Source: Variovorax sp. J22P240 (GTDB lineage: Bacteria; Pseudomonadota; Gammaproteobacteria; Burkholderiales; Burkholderiaceae_C). From it: a stretch of 64,000 bases of DNA. Shown here piece after piece: positions 55,161-63,537 of the stretch. The DNA lies in assembly GCF_030316855.1 (NCBI RefSeq), contig NZ_JASZYR010000011.1, positions 1-64,000 on the forward strand, given 5' to 3'. Under the pieces are notes generated by a model. The model searched no databases. It was not told the origin of the DNA and saw only the letters and a program-made list of their open reading frames with translations. Position numbers and translations under genes: made by a program. Positions within the stretch are counted from its first letter, which is position 1; every line of letters starts with the position of its first letter.

Positions 55161-56315
55161 TCAGGGGCTCGGCGGCAGATACTTCCACGCGCCGTTCTCG
55201 ATCTTGACCATCACGCGTGCGCGCTGATCCAGACCCAGGTGGTCGTTGGCCGTCATGTTGAACACGCCGTGCGCGCCGGGCAGTTCCTTGACTTGCTCCA
55301 GCGCATCACGCAGCGCGGCGCGGAACTCCGGCGTGCCGGGTTGCGCCTTCTTCAGCGCGACAGGCACCGCGGCAGCCATCAGCAGGCCGGTATCCCACGC
55401 ATGCGCGCCGAAGGTCGAGACCGTGCCCTTGCCATTGGCTGCCTCGTAGGCCGACACGTAGGCCAGCGCGGACTTCTTCACCGGATTGGCGGCGGGCAAT
55501 TGATCCGCCACGAGCACCGGGCCTGCCGGCAGGAAGGTGCCTTCGACATCCTTGCCACCCACGCGCAGGAAGTCGGCATTGGCCACGCCGTGCGTCTGGT
55601 AGACCTTGCCGGTGTAGCCGCGCTCCTTGAGGCTCTTCTGCGGCAGCGCGGCCGGCGTGCCGGAACCGGCGACCAGCACCGCGTCGGGCTTGGCCGACAT
55701 GAGCTTGAGGGTCTGGCCCGTGACGGAGGTGTCCGTGCGCGCATAGCGCTCATTGGCGACGATCTGCAGCTTCTTCAGCTCGGCCGCCTTGCTGAATTCC
55801 TGGAACCACCCTTCGCCATAGGCGTCGGCAAAGCCGACGAAGCCGACCGTCTTCACGCCATTGGCGGCCATGTGCTCAGCGATGGCGAGCGACATCATGA
55901 TGTCGTTCTGCGGCGTCTTGAAGACCCAGCGCTTCTTGGCATCGACCGGCTCGACGATGCGCGCGGAGGCAGCCATCGAGATCATCGGCGTCTGGCTTTC
56001 GGAGATCACGTCGATCATCGCGAGCGAGTTCGGCGTCGTGGTCGAGCCGAGGATCACGTCGACCTTGTTCTCGGAGATCAGCTTGCGCGTGTTGTTTACG
56101 GCCGCCGTCGTGTCGCTCGCATCATCGAGCACGATGTAGTTGATCTTCTGTCCGCCGATGGTCTTGGGCATCAGCGCGATGGTGTTCTTCTCGGGAATGC
56201 CCAGCGAGGCGGCTGGGCCGGTGGCCGAGACCGTCACGCCGACATTGATGTCGGCCTGCGCGAGCGCCGAGGCGAGCAGCATCGCGGCCAATGCGAGGGG
56301 TTTGAGGCATTTCAT
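55161..56315 (-). CDS. livK: Branched-chain-type ABC transporter binding protein (LivK)
   Basis: A 384-residue periplasmic binding protein. The signal peptide MKCLKPLALAAMLLASALAQA is cleaved near AQADINV. The mature start INVGVTVSATGPAASLGIPE is typical of LivK-like proteins. Other landmarks are VDVILGSTTTPNSLAMIDVI, KTVGFVGFADAYGEGWFQEF and LGLDQRARVMVKIENGAWKY near the end. It is the first transporter gene after the TetR repressor in the paa cluster. The ligand is inferred to be phenylacetate or a similar aromatic acid, from location only. Confidence 0.93.
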   Translation of the reverse strand: MKCLKPLALAAMLLASALAQADINVGVTVSATGPAASLGIPEKNTIALMPKTIGGQKINYIVLDDASDTTAAVNNTRKLISENKVDVILGSTTTPNSLAMIDVISESQTPMISMAASARIVEPVDAKKRWVFKTPQNDIMMSLAIAEHMAANGVKTVGFVGFADAYGEGWFQEFSKAAELKKLQIVANERYARTDTSVTGQTLKLMSAKPDAVLVAGSGTPAALPQKSLKERGYTGKVYQTHGVANADFLRVGGKDVEGTFLPAGPVLVADQLPAANPVKKSALAYVSAYEAANGKGTVSTFGAHAWDTGLLMAAAVPVALKKAQPGTPEFRAALRDALEQVKELPGAHGVFNMTANDHLGLDQRARVMVKIENGAWKYLPPSP

Positions 56316-56364
56316 GCGGTTGTCTCCGTTGTGGTTGATTGAAAAATGAAAAGGGGGGTAGCAA

Positions 56365-56988
56365 TCAGATGTCGACAGACACGATGCGCTGCGGCACCTT
56401 GACGGCCGGAAGTCCACCGAGGAACAGGTCGGCGACCACGGGCGCCATGGCGTCGTAGTCGAGGTCGCCGTCGGGCCGCATCCAGATGAACATCCAGTTG
56501 ATCATCCCGAACAGCAGCATGGTCAGCGGCTTGGCGAGCGAGGCCCTCTTCAGGTCGGGCCGCAGTTCGATCACGGCGCGTGCGAAACCGTTGACGACGG
56601 TGCGCTGCGTGCCGAGAACGCGCTGGCGGTCGGCGTCTTCCATGAACTTGACGTCCTCGGTCAGCACGCGGTGCGCATGCTTGGCGCCGGCGTACTCCTC
56701 GACGAAGCGCCGGATGAGTTCACGCAGCTTCGCCTCGGGCGGCAGCTTCTGGCCCTCGACGTCGGCCACCAGGTCTTCGAGGCGGGACACATGGTTCTCG
56801 GCAATGCTCACCAGCAGGCTGTATTTGTCGCGGTAGTAGTGGTACAGCAACGCCTTCGAGAAGCCGCAGGCCTCGGCCACCTGGTTCATCGAGGTCGCTG
56901 AATAGCCCCGGTTGGCGAACAGCTGCGCGGCATGATCCAGGATCATTTCGCGCTGATCGTCGTATCCGGGTGAGCGTCCTCGGGCCAT
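56365..56988 (-). CDS. paaR: TetR-family repressor of the phenylacetate cluster (PaaR-like)
   Basis: A 207-residue regulator. The N-terminal helix-turn-helix reads ATSMNQVAEACGFSKALLYHYY, with the usual TetR start DQREMILDHAAQLFANRGYS. The C-terminal ligand-binding part is helical and unlike other families. In several Betaproteobacteria a TetR repressor (PaaR) controls paa genes and is released by phenylacetyl-CoA. Here the gene lies inside the operon, after paaE. A perfect palindrome ahead of paaG is its probable site. The symbol is assigned from context. Confidence 0.88.
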   Translation of the reverse strand: MARGRSPGYDDQREMILDHAAQLFANRGYSATSMNQVAEACGFSKALLYHYYRDKYSLLVSIAENHVSRLEDLVADVEGQKLPPEAKLRELIRRFVEEYAGAKHAHRVLTEDVKFMEDADRQRVLGTQRTVVNGFARAVIELRPDLKRASLAKPLTMLLFGMINWMFIWMRPDGDLDYDAMAPVVADLFLGGLPAVKVPQRIVSVDI

Positions 56989-57012
56989 GGGGTTCCTTCT
57001 TGCTTGCCGCTT

Positions 57013-58098
57013 CTAGCGTTCGTCGAATGAAAGCACCACGCGCTCGGTGAGCGGATGGGCCTGGCAGGTGAGAACGAAGCCGGCCGCGACTTCGTTCTTG
57101 TCCAGTGCAAAGTTTCGCTCCATTCGGACCTTGCCTTCGACGAGCTTGGCGCGGCATGTTCCGCACACACCGGAGGTGCACGAGAACGGCACTTCCATGC
57201 CGGCCGCCGAGGCGCAGTCGAGGATGCTTGGCTGGTCCTTGCGGAACTCGATCTCTCGTTGCAGGCCGTCACGGATGATGACGATCTTCGCCAACTCGGC
57301 ATCGCCGGGGCGCGCCTCGTGGATGACGGCGCCCACCGGTGCGCCTTCCGGCGCGGCCACGCCGAAGCGTTCGATGTGGATGCGTTCCTCGGGTACCCCG
57401 GCGGCCAGCAAAGCGGCTTCGGCTTCGTCGTTCATCTGGAAGGGGCCGCAGATGTAGACATGGTCGATGGTGCCGGCGGGCACCACGCTCGACAGGAACT
57501 CGCCCAGCTTCTCGCGGTTCATACGGCCCATGTTCAGCGGCGCATCCGTCGGCTCGCCGGAGAACACGTGATGCAGCACGAGCCGTGTCATGTAGCGGTT
57601 CTTCAGATCCTCGAGTTCTTCCTTGAACATCGTGGACTGCAGCTTGCGGTTGGCGTAGATCAGCGTGAAGCGCGAATTCGGCTCGCGCGCAAGGACCGTC
57701 TTCATGATCGACAGGATCGGCGTGATGCCGCTGCCGCCGACGATGCCTACATGCTGGCGGCGCGACTGCGGCTCGATAGGCACGAAGAAGCGGCCCTGCG
57801 GCGCCATCACGTTGATGGTGTCGCCGGGCTGAAGCTGCTCGTTGATCCAGTTCGAGAAGGTGCCTCCCTTGACCTTGCGCACTCCGACGCGCAATTCGCC
57901 GTCGTCGATACCGGCGCAGATCGAATACGAGCGGCGCAGGTCCTGGCCGTCGATGTCCTTGCGCAGCGTGAGGTACTGGCCTTGGGTGAAGCCGAAGACG
58001 TCGCGCAGGTCGGTGGGTACGTCGAAGGAGACAATGACAGCCTCGTCCGTGTCGGGCTCGATCGCACGCACGCGCAGGGGATGAAACATGACGCTCAT
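57013..58098 (-). CDS. paaE: Phenylacetyl-CoA epoxidase reductase subunit PaaE
   Basis: Passes electrons from NADPH to the PaaABC epoxidase. The 361-residue product has an N-terminal FAD-binding barrel (RKDIDGQDLRRSYSICAGID), a nucleotide-binding domain (HVGIVGGSGITPILSIMKT, HVYICGPFQMNDE) and a C-terminal plant-type 2Fe-2S ferredoxin with cysteines in SCTSGVCGTCRAKLVEG and VLTCQAHP. The ATG at 58098 begins MSVMFHPLRVRAIEPDTDEA. It lies 11 bases after paaD and 24 before the TetR gene. Confidence 0.96.
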   Translation of the reverse strand: MSVMFHPLRVRAIEPDTDEAVIVSFDVPTDLRDVFGFTQGQYLTLRKDIDGQDLRRSYSICAGIDDGELRVGVRKVKGGTFSNWINEQLQPGDTINVMAPQGRFFVPIEPQSRRQHVGIVGGSGITPILSIMKTVLAREPNSRFTLIYANRKLQSTMFKEELEDLKNRYMTRLVLHHVFSGEPTDAPLNMGRMNREKLGEFLSSVVPAGTIDHVYICGPFQMNDEAEAALLAAGVPEERIHIERFGVAAPEGAPVGAVIHEARPGDAELAKIVIIRDGLQREIEFRKDQPSILDCASAAGMEVPFSCTSGVCGTCRAKLVEGKVRMERNFALDKNEVAAGFVLTCQAHPLTERVVLSFDER

Positions 58099-58109
58099 GG
58101 GGTGTCTCT

Positions 58110-58631
58110 TCAGATCGGCTTGAAGTGCTCGAAAGGTTCGCGGCACGAGATGCAGCGGTACATCGCCTTGCACGCAGTGGAGCCGAATGCCGAGAGGCGC
58201 TCGGTATGCAGGCTGCCGCAGCGCGGGCAGGCAATTGCATCGGCCTTGCGGCCGAAGAAGCGGATCGGCACCGAGGCATCAGGCGCGGCCGGTCCCGGTG
58301 GCGCGATGCCGTACTCGGAAAGCTTGCGACGGCCGTCGGCGCTGATCCAGTCGGTGGTCCATGCGGGCGCGCGACGGAGGGTGACGTGGGCAGGGCCGAG
58401 GCCGGCCTTCGCGATGGCGGCAAGCACGTCGTGCTCGATCACCTCCGTGGCCGGGCAGCCTGAATAGGTGGGCGTCAGCACGATCTCCAGCGCGTCGCCC
58501 TGGTCGATCACATCGCGCACGATGCCGAGATCGCGCACCGACAACGCCGGCACCTCGGGGTCGAGCACGGTGCCGAGCACCTCCCACGCCTGTTCGCAGC
58601 GCGTGGTAGTCATGGCGGCAAGCGCGCTCAC
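58110..58631 (-). CDS. paaD: Phenylacetate degradation protein PaaD (Fe-S assembly-type)
   Basis: A 173-residue protein needed for the epoxidase, probably for metal-center assembly. The N-terminal part is a DUF59/MIP18-like domain (EVLGTVLDPEVPALSVRDLG, TPTYSGCPATEVIEHD) and the C-terminal part has a zinc-binding-type set of cysteines (IACPRCGSL, MYRCISCREPFEHFKP). The GTG at 58631 was chosen because GGAGG lies six bases before it, and it overlaps the paaC stop; the ATG at 58613 has no ribosome site at a proper distance. Confidence 0.93.
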   Translation of the reverse strand: MSALAAMTTTRCEQAWEVLGTVLDPEVPALSVRDLGIVRDVIDQGDALEIVLTPTYSGCPATEVIEHDVLAAIAKAGLGPAHVTLRRAPAWTTDWISADGRRKLSEYGIAPPGPAAPDASVPIRFFGRKADAIACPRCGSLHTERLSAFGSTACKAMYRCISCREPFEHFKPI

Positions 58632-59401
58632 CACACACCTCCGGGAAATGCGCGTTGCAGGTGCTGCATCTCGGAAAGGATGTAACCCATGTGCTCGCTG
58701 TGCACACCACGCTTGCCGGTGCTGCGGAAGGCCGCCTCGTCGGGGCGGGTCAGCGTGGCCTCATCGAGGATGGTGTCCATTTCCGCCAGCCAGGGCTCCC
58801 GCAAATCGGACCAGCGCGGACCCAGACCCTGCGCCTGTGCGGCATCGTCCACCGCGTCGGATTCGAAAATTTCAGGCACATAGAGCCACAGCTCGCGCAA
58901 GGCCTTCTCGATGCGCTGGCGGGATTCGTCCGTGCCGTCGCCCAGGCGCACGACCCAGTCGGCCGCATGCTGCTGGTGGTAGCGCGCCTCCTTGATCGCC
59001 TTGCCGGCGATGCCGGCCAGCTCGGCGTCGCTGGAATCGCGCAGGCGCTCCCACAGCAGCTTCATCCAGGTGGAGACCATCGCGTTGCGAAGCACGGTGA
59101 AGGCGAAGTCGCCGCGCGGCAGCTCCACGAGCGTGAGATTGCGGTAGTCCTTCTCATCGCGCAGGAACGCCAACTGATCCTCGTCGTGCCCGCGGCCTTC
59201 GAGTTTGCCCGCATGCGTGAGCACCGCGCGGGCTTGGCCGATGAGGTCGAGCGCCATGTTCGACATGGCGATGTCTTCTTCGAGGATGGGCGCATGTCCG
59301 GACCACTCCGCGATGCGCTGGCCGAGGATCAGGCAGGTATCGCCGATGCGCAGCAGGTACTGCACGCTCGGGCTCTGGTCGATGGCAATGGAACCTTGCA
59401 T
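58628..59401 (-). CDS. paaC: Phenylacetyl-CoA epoxidase structural subunit PaaC
   Basis: A 257-residue ferritin-like partner of PaaA in the epoxidase. It is mostly helical, with SVQYLLRIGDTCLILGQRIAEW near the start, LVELPRGDFAFTVLRNAMVS, KAIKEARYHQQHAADWVVRL and RGVHSEHMGYILSEMQHLQ near the end. PaaC has the fold of PaaA but has lost the functional di-iron center. The ATG at 59401 follows GAGG with eight bases. It lies ten bases after paaB. Confidence 0.96.
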   Translation of the reverse strand: MQGSIAIDQSPSVQYLLRIGDTCLILGQRIAEWSGHAPILEEDIAMSNMALDLIGQARAVLTHAGKLEGRGHDEDQLAFLRDEKDYRNLTLVELPRGDFAFTVLRNAMVSTWMKLLWERLRDSSDAELAGIAGKAIKEARYHQQHAADWVVRLGDGTDESRQRIEKALRELWLYVPEIFESDAVDDAAQAQGLGPRWSDLREPWLAEMDTILDEATLTRPDEAAFRSTGKRGVHSEHMGYILSEMQHLQRAFPGGVW

Positions 59402-59411
59402 CACGGCATCC

Positions 59412-59717
59412 TCACATGTGATCTACCGAGCCGGGCAGCCGGTAGAAGGTGGGATGGCGGTAGACCTTGTCTTCCATCGGGTCGAAGTACATGTCCTTGT
59501 CGGCCGGGTCGCTCGCGACGATCTGGTCCGAGCGCACGACCCACACGCTGGTGCCTTCCTGGCGGCGCGTGTAGACATCGCGGGCCATCTGGATGGCCAT
59601 CTTCGGATCGGCCGCATGCAGGCTGCCGCAATGCTTGTGGTCGAGGCCGGACTTGCTGCGCACGAAAACTTCCCAGAGGGGCCATTCGGCGGCGGTGGAG
59701 GTATCGGGGGTGCTCAT
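59412..59717 (-). CDS. paaB: Phenylacetyl-CoA epoxidase small subunit PaaB
   Basis: A 101-residue subunit that bridges the PaaAC dimers. It starts MSTPDTSTAAEWPLWEVFVR and contains RSKSGLDHKHCGSLHAADP, MAIQMARDVYTRRQEGTSVW and DKDMYFDPMEDKVYRHPTFY, all typical of PaaB. The ATG at 59717 is the first start after the paaA stop, 11 bases away. Confidence 0.96.
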   Translation of the reverse strand: MSTPDTSTAAEWPLWEVFVRSKSGLDHKHCGSLHAADPKMAIQMARDVYTRRQEGTSVWVVRSDQIVASDPADKDMYFDPMEDKVYRHPTFYRLPGSVDHM

Positions 59718-59728
59718 GAAAGTTGTTC

Positions 59729-60739
59729 CTAGGCAGCAAGAGGTTGAGGAGTCGCGCGCTTGGCGGCGTGGGCGAGCGCGGCTTCGCGCACCCAGGCGCC
59801 GTCGTCCCACGCTTTGACGCGGGCACCGAGGCGTTCACGGTTGCAGGGGCCGTCGCCACCAACGACGCGCCAGAATTCGCTCCAGTCGATGGGGCCGTGG
59901 TCGTGGTGCTCGCGCTCTTCGTTCCACTTGAGCTCGGGGTCGGGCAGGGTCACGCCGAGCACCTTGGCCTGGTCGACGGCGGCGTCGATGAACTTGGCGC
60001 GCAGGTCGTCGTTGGAAAAGCGCTTGATGCCCCAGCGCATCGACTGCGCCGAGTTGGGCGACTGGTCGTCGGGCGGGCCGAACATCATGATCGACGGCCA
60101 CCACCAGCGGTTGACCGCGTCCTGCACCATCTGCTTCTGCGCCTCGGTGCCCTGTTGCATCATCGTCAGCAGTGCTTCGAAGCCCTGGCGCTGGTGGAAG
60201 CTTTCCTCGCGGCAGATGCGGATCATGGCGCGTGCATAGGGTGCGTACGAGCAGCGGCAGATCGGCACCTGGTTCATGATCGCCGCGCCGTCGACCAGCC
60301 AGCCGATGGTTCCCATGTCGGCCCAGGTCAGCGTGGGGTAGTTGAAGATCGAGCTGTACTTGGCGCGGCCCGTGTGCAGCGCGTCGACCATCTGGTCGCG
60401 CGAGGTGCCCAGCGTCTCGGCGGCCGAATAGAGATAGAGCCCGTGCCCTGCCTCGTCCTGCACCTTGGCGAGCAGGATGGCCTTGCGCTTGAGCGTGGGC
60501 GCGCGCGTGATCCAATTGCCTTCGGGCAGCATGCCGACGATCTCGGAGTGCGCGTGCTGGCTGATCTGCCGCACCAGCGTCTTCCGGTAGTGCTCGGGCA
60601 TCCAGTCCTTGGCCTCGATGAAGTCGCCCTCATCAATGCGTGCGTCGAAGCGTTGCTCCAGCTGCATTTCCTCGGCGGAGCGAACGGCCTTCTTGCTGCC
60701 GTCGTCCTTGCCCATCGTGTCCATGGCTTGCGTGTACAT
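59729..60739 (-). CDS. paaA: Phenylacetyl-CoA epoxidase catalytic subunit PaaA
   Basis: Forms the ring 1,2-epoxide of phenylacetyl-CoA with oxygen. The 336-residue product carries the di-iron ligands in AKVQDEAGHGLYLYSAAE and RICREESFHQRQGFEALL (two E/DExxH motifs). Other family segments are MVDALHTGRAKYSSIFNYPT, QDAVNRWWWPSIMMFGPPD and WSEFWRVVGGDGPCNRERL. A ribosome site AAAGGAA precedes the ATG. It lies 24 bases after paaK and heads the ABCDE block. Confidence 0.97.
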   Translation of the reverse strand: MYTQAMDTMGKDDGSKKAVRSAEEMQLEQRFDARIDEGDFIEAKDWMPEHYRKTLVRQISQHAHSEIVGMLPEGNWITRAPTLKRKAILLAKVQDEAGHGLYLYSAAETLGTSRDQMVDALHTGRAKYSSIFNYPTLTWADMGTIGWLVDGAAIMNQVPICRCSYAPYARAMIRICREESFHQRQGFEALLTMMQQGTEAQKQMVQDAVNRWWWPSIMMFGPPDDQSPNSAQSMRWGIKRFSNDDLRAKFIDAAVDQAKVLGVTLPDPELKWNEEREHHDHGPIDWSEFWRVVGGDGPCNRERLGARVKAWDDGAWVREAALAHAAKRATPQPLAA

Positions 60740-60763
60740 GAGGTTCCTTTCAGGCGCGGGGCC

Positions 60764-62083
60764 TTATTTCGGTCGCTGGTCGATCACCCGGCGGGCCTTG
60801 CCCGTCAGCGTGCGTTCGATGGAATCGGGTGTGAGGACGGTCACGCTCGTCGTGATGCCGACCAGGGTCTTGATCCGCTGCTGGAGCCACTGCGTGATCT
60901 CGCGCACTTCGTCGGCGCTGGTACTCGGTGCCGCGAGCGGCTGCAGCTCGCAGCGCACTTCGACGGAGTCCAGCAACCCGTCGCGGCTCACGTTGATCTG
61001 GTATTGGCCCGAGAGCTTGGCGTGCTGCAGGACGATCTCCTCGATCTGGGTCGGAAACACGTTCACGCCGCGGATGATGAGCATGTCGTCCGAGCGGCCG
61101 ACGATCTTGCCCATGCGCCGGAACGAGCGCGCGGTGGGCGGCAGCAGGCGCGTGAGGTCGCGCGTGCGGTAGCGGATGATCGGCAGCGCTTCCTTGGTGA
61201 GCGATGTGAAGACGAGTTCGCCCTCCGAGCCGTCGGGTAGAACTTCGCCGGTCTCGGGGTCGATGATCTCGGGATAGAAGTGGTCTTCCCACACCACCGG
61301 GCCGTCCTTGGTCTCGATGCATTCGCTCGCGACGCCGGGGCCCATCACCTCGGAGAGACCGTAGATGTCGACCGCGTCGATGCCGGCCTTGCCTTCGATC
61401 TCGTGGCGCATCGCCTCGGTCCACGGTTCGGCGCCGAAGATGCCGACCTTGAGCGAGCTTTCGCGCGGATCGAGCCCCTGCCGCACGAACTCCTCGATGA
61501 TCACCTGCATGTAGCTGGGCGTGACCATGATGAGGTCCGGCTTGAAGTCGCGGATGAGCTGTACCTGCTTCTCGGTCTGGCCGCCCGACATCGGGATGAC
61601 GGTGCATCCCAGGCGTTCGGCACCATAGTGCGCGCCGAGGCCACCGGTGAAGAGGCCGTAGCCGTACGCGATGTGCACGATGTCACCGGCACGGCCACCC
61701 GCAGCGCGGATCGAGCGCGCGACCAGCGAGGCCCAGGTGTCGATGTCGTTCTTCGTGTAGCCGACGACGGTGGGCTTGCCTGTGGTGCCGGAGGACGCAT
61801 GGACTCGCGACACCTGCTCGCGCGGCACCGCGAAGAGGCCGAAGGGATAGTTGTCGCGCAGGTCCTTCTTCGTCGTGAAGGGGAACTTCGCGAGGTCGCT
61901 CAACTGCTTGAGATCGTCCGGATGCACGCCCTTGTCGTCGAATGCCTTGCGGTAGTGAGGCACGTTGTCGTAAGCGTGCTTGAGCGACCAGCGCAGGCGT
62001 TGCAGTTGCAGCGCCTGGACCTCATCGCGGCTGGCAGTCTCGATGGCGTCGAGTTCACCGGGGGCGGGTTGTTTCTTGGGCAT
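60764..62083 (-). CDS. paaK: Phenylacetate-CoA ligase
   Basis: Activates phenylacetate to phenylacetyl-CoA using ATP. The 439-residue product is the short AMP-forming type. The nucleotide loop is VHASSGTTGKPTVVGYTKND. Other landmarks are FGAEPWTEAMRHEIEGKAGI, DIYGLSEVMGPGVASECIE, IIRYRTRDLTRLL and MGKIVGRSDDMLIIRGVNVF with the C-terminal lysine in LTGKARRVIDQRPK. It is the first committed step, and its product releases the TetR repressor in related systems. Confidence 0.97.
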   Translation of the reverse strand: MPKKQPAPGELDAIETASRDEVQALQLQRLRWSLKHAYDNVPHYRKAFDDKGVHPDDLKQLSDLAKFPFTTKKDLRDNYPFGLFAVPREQVSRVHASSGTTGKPTVVGYTKNDIDTWASLVARSIRAAGGRAGDIVHIAYGYGLFTGGLGAHYGAERLGCTVIPMSGGQTEKQVQLIRDFKPDLIMVTPSYMQVIIEEFVRQGLDPRESSLKVGIFGAEPWTEAMRHEIEGKAGIDAVDIYGLSEVMGPGVASECIETKDGPVVWEDHFYPEIIDPETGEVLPDGSEGELVFTSLTKEALPIIRYRTRDLTRLLPPTARSFRRMGKIVGRSDDMLIIRGVNVFPTQIEEIVLQHAKLSGQYQINVSRDGLLDSVEVRCELQPLAAPSTSADEVREITQWLQQRIKTLVGITTSVTVLTPDSIERTLTGKARRVIDQRPK

Positions 62084-62104
62084 GTGTGTGTCTCCTCGGG
62101 CGCT

Positions 62105-62554
62105 TCACTCGGCCACGGCCGGCTTGCCTTTGATGGTGTAGGAGCGACCGCGGAACATGGCCACGCGCTCGCCCCGCTGGTTGGTGATCTCGGTGTCGTA
62201 GACGCCGGTGCGGCCGGCCTTCGACACCTCGAAGCTGCGCCCGGTGAGGACGTCGCCATGGCGCGCGGGAGCGATCAGGTCGATCGAGAAACCCGAGGCC
62301 ACAGTGAGTTCGTTGTACGAGTTGCAGGCATACGCGAACGCGGTGTCTGCCAGCGTTGCGAGAAATCCGCCGTGGCAGATCTCGTGGCCGTTGAGCATGC
62401 TGTCACGCACGGTCATGGTGACGGTGGCGTGGCCCGGCGAGACTTCGACGACATCCATGCCGAGGCCCTGGACGGCGCGGTCGTTGGCGTACATGCGCTC
62501 GCGGACCATCTCTGCGGTTTGCTGGGCCGTGCGTTCGGAAGGAAGTGCGGACAT
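62105..62554 (-). CDS. paaI: Phenylacetyl-CoA thioesterase PaaI
   Basis: A 149-residue hotdog-fold thioesterase that frees CoA from dead-end esters. The catalytic region reads MLNGHEICHGGFLATLADTAFAYA, with HGG as the key turn and aspartate downstream. It begins MSALPSERTAQQTAEMVRER. It lies six bases after paaG and 21 before paaK. Confidence 0.95.
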   Translation of the reverse strand: MSALPSERTAQQTAEMVRERMYANDRAVQGLGMDVVEVSPGHATVTMTVRDSMLNGHEICHGGFLATLADTAFAYACNSYNELTVASGFSIDLIAPARHGDVLTGRSFEVSKAGRTGVYDTEITNQRGERVAMFRGRSYTIKGKPAVAE

Positions 62555-62560
62555 ATCGGT

Positions 62561-63361
62561 TCAGCGATCGGTGAAGGTCGGTGCGCGCTTGGCGGAGAAA
62601 GCTGCGACGCCTTCGAGGTAGTCGTGCGCGCGGCCGAGGGCCGCCTGCACGGTGGCTTCTTCGTCGAGGGCTTCTTCGAGCGTGAGTCGTTGGGCGCCAT
62701 CGATGGCGCGGCGTGTTTCGGTCAACGCCTTCACGGGCATCGCGGCAAGGCGCTGCGCGAGCTTGCTGACTTCGTCCGCCAGCGCCGCGTCGTCCACGCA
62801 TTTCCAGATGAGCCCGACACGTTCGGCCTCGGCGGCGGTCAGCTTGTCGCCCAGCATCGCGAGGCCCATGGCACGCGCGCGCCCCACGATGCGCGGCAGG
62901 AGCCACGTGCCTCCGGTGTCGGGAATGAGGCCGATCTTGGCGAAGGCCTGGATGAAGCTCGCGGACTGGCCGGCCAGCACGAGATCGCAGTTCAGGGCGA
63001 GGTTCGCGCCCGCACCGGCCGCGACGCCGTTGACGGCCGCGACCACCGGGACGGGCATCGCGCGCAGGCGCTGCACGAGAGGCTTGTAGAGCAGTTCGAT
63101 CGTGCGTCCGAGATCCTTGGCCGGTTCGCCGGCGGGAGAGGGTGCGACCATGGGATCGGCCAGATCCTGTCCGGCGCAAAAGCCGCGGCCGGCGCCCGTG
63201 AGGACGATGCAGCGGACTTCGGCGTTGGCCGCGGCGGCATCGAGCGCGGCACGAAGCTCTTCGTGCATGGCACTTGTGAAGCTGTTCAGCGCGGCAGGGC
63301 GGTTCAGCGTGAGGGTCAGAACCGGGCCTTCTCGTGAGGCAAGGACGAGTGAATCGGACAA
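62561..63361 (-). CDS. paaG: Ring-1,2-epoxyphenylacetyl-CoA isomerase PaaG
   Basis: Turns the epoxide into oxepin-CoA. The 266-residue crotonase-type product has the oxyanion segments LTGAGRGFCAGQDLADP and GVAAGAGANLALNCDLVLAG, the catalytic aspartate region in LIPDTGGTWLLPRIVG and the C-terminal AAFSAKRAPTFTDR. The start is TTG at 63361, preceded by GGAG with seven bases of spacing. It is the first gene of the long minus-strand paa-liv transcript. Confidence 0.95.
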   Translation of the reverse strand: MSDSLVLASREGPVLTLTLNRPAALNSFTSAMHEELRAALDAAAANAEVRCIVLTGAGRGFCAGQDLADPMVAPSPAGEPAKDLGRTIELLYKPLVQRLRAMPVPVVAAVNGVAAGAGANLALNCDLVLAGQSASFIQAFAKIGLIPDTGGTWLLPRIVGRARAMGLAMLGDKLTAAEAERVGLIWKCVDDAALADEVSKLAQRLAAMPVKALTETRRAIDGAQRLTLEEALDEEATVQAALGRAHDYLEGVAAFSAKRAPTFTDR

Positions 63362-63412
63362 GCTGTGTCTCCAGTGTGGGGATGGGAGCTGCCGTGTCGA
63401 TGCGGGTTCTTT

Positions 63413-63418
63413 GTATTA
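63413..63418 (-). promoter_or_regulatory. Likely -10 box of the paa operon promoter
   Basis: On the minus strand TAATAC lies about 52 bases before the paaG start codon. A weak -35 candidate (AGATAA) lies 17 bases upstream, on the other side of the palindrome at 63422-63435. The palindrome therefore fills the spacer, which is where a repressor would block polymerase. Confidence 0.45.
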
Positions 63419-63421
63419 TTG

Positions 63422-63435
63422 ACCGACCGGTCGGT
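63422..63435. promoter_or_regulatory. Palindromic operator for the TetR/PaaR repressor
   Basis: ACCGACCGGTCGGT is a perfect 14-bp inverted repeat between the divergent paaG and paaY genes. TetR-family repressors bind such palindromes, and the only TetR gene in the window lies in the same operon. I see no second full copy elsewhere in the window. One site between divergent promoters could control both directions. Confidence 0.75.
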
Positions 63436-63537
63436 TTATCTTAGGATCGACTTCGACGGGACGCAAGTCCCATCTCGCTGGGGTAAACCCTTGGCGCCCA
63501 CTCACTCACCTGATAACGGAGACAGCCGTGCCTTGTT

